Origin: Acidobacteriota bacterium
GTDB lineage: Bacteria > Acidobacteriota > UBA6911 > RPQK01 > JADFOI01
Reading direction: 5' to 3'
Assembly: GCA_022545645.1 (NCBI GenBank)
Contig: JACZQQ010000072.1
Span: 1 to 11,047, forward strand
DNA length: 11,047 nucleotides
Shown: in pieces, positions 6,911 to 11,047 of the stretch
How positions within the stretch are numbered: position 1 is the first letter of the stretch
Layout: the number at the start of each line of letters is the position of its first letter
Notes under the pieces: model-generated
What the model saw: the letters and a program-made list of their open reading frames with translations, nothing else
The model's database searches: none
What the model was told of the DNA's origin: nothing
Position numbers and translations under genes: made by a program

Positions 6911-8671
6911 ATGGAAAACAAACTGATTCCGTTTCTGGCCATGTCTATGATCTTGGGCGTCATCCTTTGTGGGACCACGCCAGCCCAGAACAAGCCCAAG
7001 ATAGCGGTCTTTGCCGGAAGTAACGCAACGGTCCAGAACAGCGTCCCTCTGGTGAGCAGCAACAAGGCCAGGGCTCAACATGGCCTCCCTCTTCGGACAA
7101 ATCCTGATGGGAGTCCTGATCGCTTCGACCATCTGGTTCCTCAACGACTGGCAGCGCCGGTAGAAGTCCTGATCGAGCAGTTCAGTGGGCATCCTCTGGA
7201 AAGGGACGTGGCCGAACTGTACGGGCCGCCTGACGGCTACCTGGATTCCAAGGGCAGATTGCACACCACCCGGCAAAACCCAGAGGACAAACCCGTTTAT
7301 CGAGTTACCCTGCTACCTGAAGACGGGCTCTATCTCCTACCCTATATGGCCCTTCAGGCTGATGGGACGGCGTGGGACGCCCCTTGCGCTTTTCCGAACT
7401 CCCCATTTGAGAAATGCCGGCAGACCTTTTTTCCTGATCCCTCCCGACTTTTCGAGGAGATCGACCGCGGCATTGGAGGAAAAAGCGGAGGCGGAACAGC
7501 CAATCTGTTGAGTTCCAAAGCCGATTTTGACTTCTTTCGTGCCCTCCCTTCCGGAGGCTATACCAAGGGTCTCTCTCACACCGACCGCACCGATGTCGGT
7601 TCCGGTGGTATTGAGCCTGAGACCGTGGGAGAGGATTTTTTCCCCTATGCGCCTTACCGCAAGGATCCACGGATGGAAGATCTTGCCAAAGTAACCAACA
7701 CCGTTCAAAGGGCTCTGAACACGGGTGATTATGTGGGTGCCATCTGGCTGGAGAGCAGCTACAATGTTGCCGGGACGACCTATTGGCTGAACCTGCTGAT
7801 TGACACCGAGCTCCCCATTTCCGGGAATTCCTCCCAACGTCCCCATGGCATTGTCGGCAATGATGGCGACCGTAACATCATTGATTCTGTGGATTACATC
7901 CTCTCCAGGATATGGGCAAACGAGGAAGGAAAGGACGATATTGGCGCGGTCATGCTGGCAGCTCAGCAGATCTTTACCTCTCGTGAAGTGGAGAAGGAAG
8001 ACGCCCGGCCGGGAGGTTACCGAGCCACCGGCGGGCATGGAGGCATCCTGGGCACCATTGGTCCTCCCGCCACCATCTGGTTTCAACCCACCAGCTTGCA
8101 CACCTGGAAATCGGCCCTCAATCTGACCCGGCTCCCTTCCACAGTTCAAGGGGTGAGGAAAATAGACGGACAAATCAGAAACGTTGAGGTCAGGATTAAG
8201 GATAGGGAAGGTTTTCTTCTGGGCGACGCCATTCCCAAGGTCACCATGGTGAGATACAACCGCTACGTGAAAGATAATGCGCTGGCAAAAGCGGAAGAGG
8301 AGGTCGAGGTTTCGGCCAGAATCGAAAAGAATCTCAGGGACAGACCGTTGAGCGGCTTCGTGGCAGAGGGCATGGGTGGAAGGGTCCACGAGCCTTTGGA
8401 GGCGGCCCTGGAAATCGCCGCACTCAGTGGCATGCCCGTGGTGAGGGTGGCCCGGGGCGACGAGTGGACCATGGTACGACCCAACCCTTCGAATTTAACC
8501 GTCGAAGGGAACAATCTGACGCCGCTTAAGGCAAGGTTGCTGCTCATGGCTGCCCTGATGAAGTTCGGAAGCCCTCCGGTGGCTGCTGATCCCAGAAATC
8601 CCACTCAAGCTGAAAAGAAGGCGGTACAGGATAAGATGAACCAGTACCAGGAGGTTTTCAACACCCACTGA
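6911..8671 (+). CDS. Exported asparaginase/glutaminase-fold protein, catalytically degenerate
   Basis: A 586-residue protein, much longer than type II asparaginases (about 330-350). Residues 1-26 look like a signal peptide (MENKLIPFLAMSMILGVIL...TPAQ). A region of about 160 residues with no family I recognise follows. The asparaginase-like core begins near 255. IWLESSYNVAGTTYWLNLLI (278-297) lines up with the HGTDTLEETAYFLNL motif, and SGNSSQRPHGIVGNDGDRNI (304-323) with GAMRP...ADGPMNL. REVEKED (358-364) matches RDVTKTN with the catalytic Lys as K362, and NLTPLKARLLLMAAL (535-549) matches the C-terminal NLxPxKARxLLxLAL. In this by-eye alignment the catalytic Thr-Asp pair becomes S283-Y284, and no TGGTIA motif is found N-terminally. 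Normal asparaginase activity is therefore doubtful; binding or another hydrolysis is possible. The strong AAGGAG (6900-6905) sits 5 nt before ATG. No lipobox is seen around C20. Confidence 0.78.
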   Translation: MENKLIPFLAMSMILGVILCGTTPAQNKPKIAVFAGSNATVQNSVPLVSSNKARAQHGLPLRTNPDGSPDRFDHLVPQRLAAPVEVLIEQFSGHPLERDVAELYGPPDGYLDSKGRLHTTRQNPEDKPVYRVTLLPEDGLYLLPYMALQADGTAWDAPCAFPNSPFEKCRQTFFPDPSRLFEEIDRGIGGKSGGGTANLLSSKADFDFFRALPSGGYTKGLSHTDRTDVGSGGIEPETVGEDFFPYAPYRKDPRMEDLAKVTNTVQRALNTGDYVGAIWLESSYNVAGTTYWLNLLIDTELPISGNSSQRPHGIVGNDGDRNIIDSVDYILSRIWANEEGKDDIGAVMLAAQQIFTSREVEKEDARPGGYRATGGHGGILGTIGPPATIWFQPTSLHTWKSALNLTRLPSTVQGVRKIDGQIRNVEVRIKDREGFLLGDAIPKVTMVRYNRYVKDNALAKAEEEVEVSARIEKNLRDRPLSGFVAEGMGGRVHEPLEAALEIAALSGMPVVRVARGDEWTMVRPNPSNLTVEGNNLTPLKARLLLMAALMKFGSPPVAADPRNPTQAEKKAVQDKMNQYQEVFNTH

Positions 8672-8714
8672 CCGGCGCCTGTGTCAGGGCCGATCCCCTC
8701 AGCGGAAACTTTGA

Positions 8715-9758
8715 ATGATGACCACTCCGGTTGTGATTGTATTAAACGGAGTGATCGTGGCGGTCACGGATGACCGGCCACGAATCCTCACCGTAAAGCA
8801 CCCGGATGATTCTCTTAGAGTGCCCGAGGGGGCCGATTTTGGGAACGGGGCAGCCCCGGACGCACTCCCTTTTGGGCCTCTTGACCCGGCTGCTGACCGC
8901 ACGCTTGAGTTGGGCCTCAATGGCTGGGTGCAAGAACAAACCGGGATCGAGTTGGGGTATGTCGAGCAACTCTACAGTTTCGGGGACCGCAATCGAGAAC
9001 CGGGGGTTCGTCAAGGGGGACCGCGGGTCATTTCCATAGCCTATCTGGCCCTGGTGAGGGAGGAACAGCTCTCCGTTCGAGGTGAAGCAAACTGGCGAGA
9101 CTGGTACGAGTACTTTCCCTGGGAGGATTGGCTGTGGAGGCGCCCATCCATGATCGATGAGCAAATCGCCCCAGCTCTGGCCCGGTGGGCTAAAGCGGCT
9201 ACCGATACTAGTCTTCGCAGCCGCCGGCAGGAAAGGATCGAGATCGCTTTTGGACTGGAGGGAGCTCCCTGGGACCAGGAGCGAGTGCTGGAACGCTATG
9301 AGCTTCTCTACGAAGCCGGCCTGGTTGCCGAGCAGGCACTGGACACAATCGTAGCGAGAAGAGAGCGGCAAGAATCTCAAAAGAGTTCTCAAGGGTCCTT
9401 CAGGCAAACCAAATCGAGCCTGCTGGGTCGACCGATGGCACTGGATCACCGCCGTATTCTGGCTACTGCACTGGGCCGACTTCGGGGCAAAATCAAGTAT
9501 CGTCCCGTGGTCTTCGAACTGCTTTCCCCCACCTTTACCTTGCTGCAGCTTCAGCGGGTTGTGGAAGCTCTAGCAGGAGTCCGTCTACACAAGCAAAACT
9601 TTCGGCGCTTGGTGGAAAAGGGAGGGCTGGTGGAGGGTACCGGCCAGTTGGACCCGAAAACCGGCGGCCGACCCGCCGAGCTTTTTTGCTTTCGCCGCGA
9701 GGTGCTTCGAGAACGCCCGGCCCCGGGAATCGGCCTTCCTGGAGCCCTGACCAAGTAA
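8715..9758 (+). CDS. nadQ: NadQ/NrtR-type transcriptional regulator of NAD synthesis (Nudix-like domain plus winged helix)
   Basis: A 347-residue two-domain regulator. The N-terminal part (about 5-160) is a Nudix-like fold: VVIVLNGVIVAV (6-17), then TLELGLNGWVQEQTGIEL (63-80) in place of the Nudix box, and RVISIAYLALV (104-114). The catalytic RE..EE residues of the Nudix box are mostly lost (GW..EQ at 70-75), as expected for a ligand sensor rather than a hydrolase. The C-terminal part (about 262-335) has a winged-helix look: YRPVVFELLSPTFTLLQLQR (262-281), QNFRRLVEKGGLV (294-306), GGRPAELFCFRREVLRERP (317-335). This arrangement is that of NadQ (COG4111 type), known in Alphaproteobacteria as a repressor of de novo NAD genes; NrtR is the shorter relative. 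The next gene is nadA, and a palindrome lies in between. Two ATGs (8715, 8718) could start it; a weak GCGGAA lies upstream. Confidence 0.82.
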   Translation: MMTTPVVIVLNGVIVAVTDDRPRILTVKHPDDSLRVPEGADFGNGAAPDALPFGPLDPAADRTLELGLNGWVQEQTGIELGYVEQLYSFGDRNREPGVRQGGPRVISIAYLALVREEQLSVRGEANWRDWYEYFPWEDWLWRRPSMIDEQIAPALARWAKAATDTSLRSRRQERIEIAFGLEGAPWDQERVLERYELLYEAGLVAEQALDTIVARRERQESQKSSQGSFRQTKSSLLGRPMALDHRRILATALGRLRGKIKYRPVVFELLSPTFTLLQLQRVVEALAGVRLHKQNFRRLVEKGGLVEGTGQLDPKTGGRPAELFCFRREVLRERPAPGIGLPGALTK

Positions 9759-9791
9759 AAACTTGCACCTAAGAAAAAATGGCGAACTTGC

Positions 9792-9821
9792 TTGATCAGG
9801 GAGAGGAATGTTAGTTATACT
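9792..9821 (+). promoter_or_regulatory. Candidate sigma-70-type promoter of nadA
   Basis: TTGATC (9792-9797, 4 of 6 -35 bases) is followed after 18 nt by TATACT (9816-9821, 5 of 6 -10 bases). Transcription would begin near 9828, about 20 nt before the nadA ATG. The -10 box lies inside the left arm of the palindrome at 9815-9835, so a repressor bound there would block polymerase. Confidence 0.5.
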
Positions 9822-9835
9822 CACTTTAAGCATAA
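9815..9835. promoter_or_regulatory. Imperfect palindrome, candidate NadQ operator before nadA
   Basis: Left arm TTATACT (9815-9821) and right arm AGCATAA (9829-9835) are inverted repeats matching at 6 of 7 positions around a 7-nt centre, a 21-bp site of the size expected for a dimeric winged-helix repressor. Its consensus-like form TTATGCT...AGCATAA recalls, from memory, the motif described for alphaproteobacterial NadQ. It lies between the regulator gene and nadA, overlaps the predicted -10 box, and the AAGGAG ribosome site begins at its last bases (9834-9839). Confidence 0.55.
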
Positions 9836-9848
9836 GGAGTGTCTTTCG

Positions 9849-10874
9849 ATGACAGCTACACGAGCAACTGAACCGGTGGCGACCGATCTTCCTTATACGC
9901 CTGAGGTGGCTCAGGCGGCCGCGCTGACCTATGAACGCTTGCGCCATGTGATTCCCAAAATCGAGTGGCCTGTTCATGCCCCTCTGATTGTTGCCATCAA
10001 CAAATTGAAAAGACGGCGCAACGCCATAATTCTGGCCCACAACTATCAGACCCCAGAGATCTTTCACGGTGTTGCCGACCTCAGCGGTGACTCTCTGGCC
10101 CTGGCTCGGCAAGCGGTGGAAACCGACGCCGACGTGATCGTTCTGTGCGGGGTTCATTTCATGGCTGAGACCGCAAAGTTACTGAACCCTGAAAAGACGG
10201 TTCTGATCCCTGACCTTGAAGCGGGCTGCTCATTGGCGGCATCGATCACGGCCGAAGATGTTCGACTCTTGCGTGAGCGATACCCTTCAGTCCCGGTGGT
10301 GACCTACGTGAATACCTCGGCTGCCGTGAAAGCCGAATCCGATATCTGCTGTACCTCGGCCAACGCTGTAGAGGTGGTGGAATCACTGGGCAGTGAGCGA
10401 GTCATCTTCCTGCCCGACGAGTTTCTGGCACGACACATTGCTTCCCAGACCGACGTCGATGTGATCATTTGGAAGGGTCGTTGCGAGGTGCACGAACGTT
10501 TTACCAGCGATGATCTTTCCGGTTATCGACAACAGTTCTCGGACATCCAAATCCTGGCTCATCCTGAGTGTCCCCCCGACGTTCTGGCAGAAGCCGACTT
10601 TGTGGGCTCTACCTCAGCCATGATTCAGCACGTAGGGAACGAACGACCTAAGCGAGTCGTCCTGATTACGGAGTGCTCCATGAGTGACAATGTGGCTGTG
10701 GAGTTTCCCGAGATTGAGTTTATACGCCCCTGCAATCTTTGCCCCCACATGAAAAGAATTACCTTGCCCAAGATCCTCAGATCCCTCCAGACCCTGGAAC
10801 ACCGGGTTGAGGTCGACCTTCAGATTGCTGAACCGGCCCGGCGCGCCGTGGAAAGAATGCTGGCCCTGGGCTAA
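9849..10874 (+). CDS. nadA: Quinolinate synthase A
   Basis: A 341-residue [4Fe-4S] enzyme that condenses iminoaspartate with dihydroxyacetone phosphate to quinolinate, the second step of de novo NAD synthesis from aspartate. The threefold-repeat fold shows NAIILAHNYQTPEI (58-71), HGVADLSGDSLALA (73-86), CGVHFMAETAKLL (100-112), VTYVNTSAAVKAESD (151-165), CTSANA (168-173), HPECP (238-242), STSAMI (254-259) and CNLCPHMK (295-302). The cluster ligands are most likely C100, C168 and C298. The start is the ATG at 9849, with AAGGAG 9 nt upstream; an upstream in-frame TTG (9792) would add 19 residues with no ribosome site and would read through the operator, so it is rejected. nadB and nadC are not in the window. 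It is probably repressed by the upstream NadQ-like protein. The hemH start codon follows its stop after 1 nt. Confidence 0.97.
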   Translation: MTATRATEPVATDLPYTPEVAQAAALTYERLRHVIPKIEWPVHAPLIVAINKLKRRRNAIILAHNYQTPEIFHGVADLSGDSLALARQAVETDADVIVLCGVHFMAETAKLLNPEKTVLIPDLEAGCSLAASITAEDVRLLRERYPSVPVVTYVNTSAAVKAESDICCTSANAVEVVESLGSERVIFLPDEFLARHIASQTDVDVIIWKGRCEVHERFTSDDLSGYRQQFSDIQILAHPECPPDVLAEADFVGSTSAMIQHVGNERPKRVVLITECSMSDNVAVEFPEIEFIRPCNLCPHMKRITLPKILRSLQTLEHRVEVDLQIAEPARRAVERMLALG

Positions 10875-10875
10875 C

Positions 10876-11047
10876 ATGAAATCCGGTTCAGTGGGTGTTC
10901 TGATCATGGCTTACGGCAGTGCGCCCTCGCTGGACGATCAAGCCATATCGGACTACCTGCGACACATTCTTCAGTACTATCGTAAAACCGAGCCCACCGA
11001 GGAAGAATGCAGAAACCTGAAGGAGCGCTAGCAGGCCGTCGGGGGTT
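10876..11047 (+). CDS. hemH: Ferrochelatase N-terminus, interrupted by an in-frame TAG, cut by window end
   Basis: Only the first 57 codons are in the window. MKSGSVGVLIMAYGSAPSLD (1-20), the SDYLRHILQYYRKTEPTEEE stretch (25-44) and NLKER (47-51) match the start of ferrochelatases, which insert Fe2+ into porphyrin to give haem. Codon 52 (11029-11031) is TAG, and the same frame continues as QAVGG. Family members read LK(E/D)RY(Q/E)AIGG, so the stop stands exactly at the conserved Tyr and is one base change from TAC or TAT. The gene could be a pseudogene, a sequencing error, or a site of amber suppression. TAG ends the cupin gene in this window, which argues against general TAG reassignment. 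The start codon is 1 nt after the nadA stop, so translation is probably coupled. The assignment rests on about 56 residues. Confidence 0.7.

Noticed and set aside
9792..9848. Upstream TTG start for nadA adding 19 residues.
   Set aside because: It has no ribosome site, would run through the predicted -10 box and palindrome, and the ATG at 9849 has AAGGAG at good spacing and gives the normal family length.

Overview
The window is bacterial: densely packed genes, Shine-Dalgarno starts, no introns and moderately high GC (impression, not computed). It is probably from a Gram-negative-type environmental organism, because two proteins have export signals and one is membrane anchored. Several families recall Acidobacteriota-like or Planctomycete-like genomes, but nothing here fixes the phylum. 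I see no rRNA, tRNA, CRISPR array, transposase, phage gene or integrase.

Left part, minus strand (1-4008). A membrane-anchored protein with a methyltransferase-like glycine-rich motif is followed 13 bp later by a small TM1459-like cupin, so the two form a pair. Upstream of them, also on the minus strand, lies a long exported amidohydrolase of the YtcJ type. Two non-coding stretches here (about 63-135 and 1882-2006) hold nested inverted repeats around perfect hairpins and look like REP/MITE-type elements. The 4006-4215 gap separates this block from the divergent plus-strand block.

Middle part, plus strand (4216-8671). An isocitrate/isopropylmalate dehydrogenase-family enzyme is followed 11 bp later by a PLP-dependent threonine/serine dehydratase without an ACT domain. 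Both make 2-oxo acids and probably share a transcript. Then come a DinB-fold protein and an exported, catalytically degenerate asparaginase-fold protein.

Right part, plus strand (8715-end). This is a coherent NAD module. A NadQ/NrtR-type regulator (degenerate Nudix domain plus C-terminal winged helix) precedes nadA (quinolinate synthase). Between them is an imperfect palindrome that overlaps a -10 box just before nadA, which is a candidate operator for the regulator. nadA is followed after 1 nt by the start of a ferrochelatase (hemH), whose frame meets a TAG codon exactly where the family normally has tyrosine, with the family motif resuming after it. The window ends 16 nt later.

The best candidates for follow-up are the NadQ-nadA-hemH arrangement with its operator, the amber codon in hemH, the asparaginase-fold protein that has lost its catalytic Thr-Asp pair, and the dehydrogenase with an NADP-type Lys-Tyr signature on an isopropylmalate-type scaffold.
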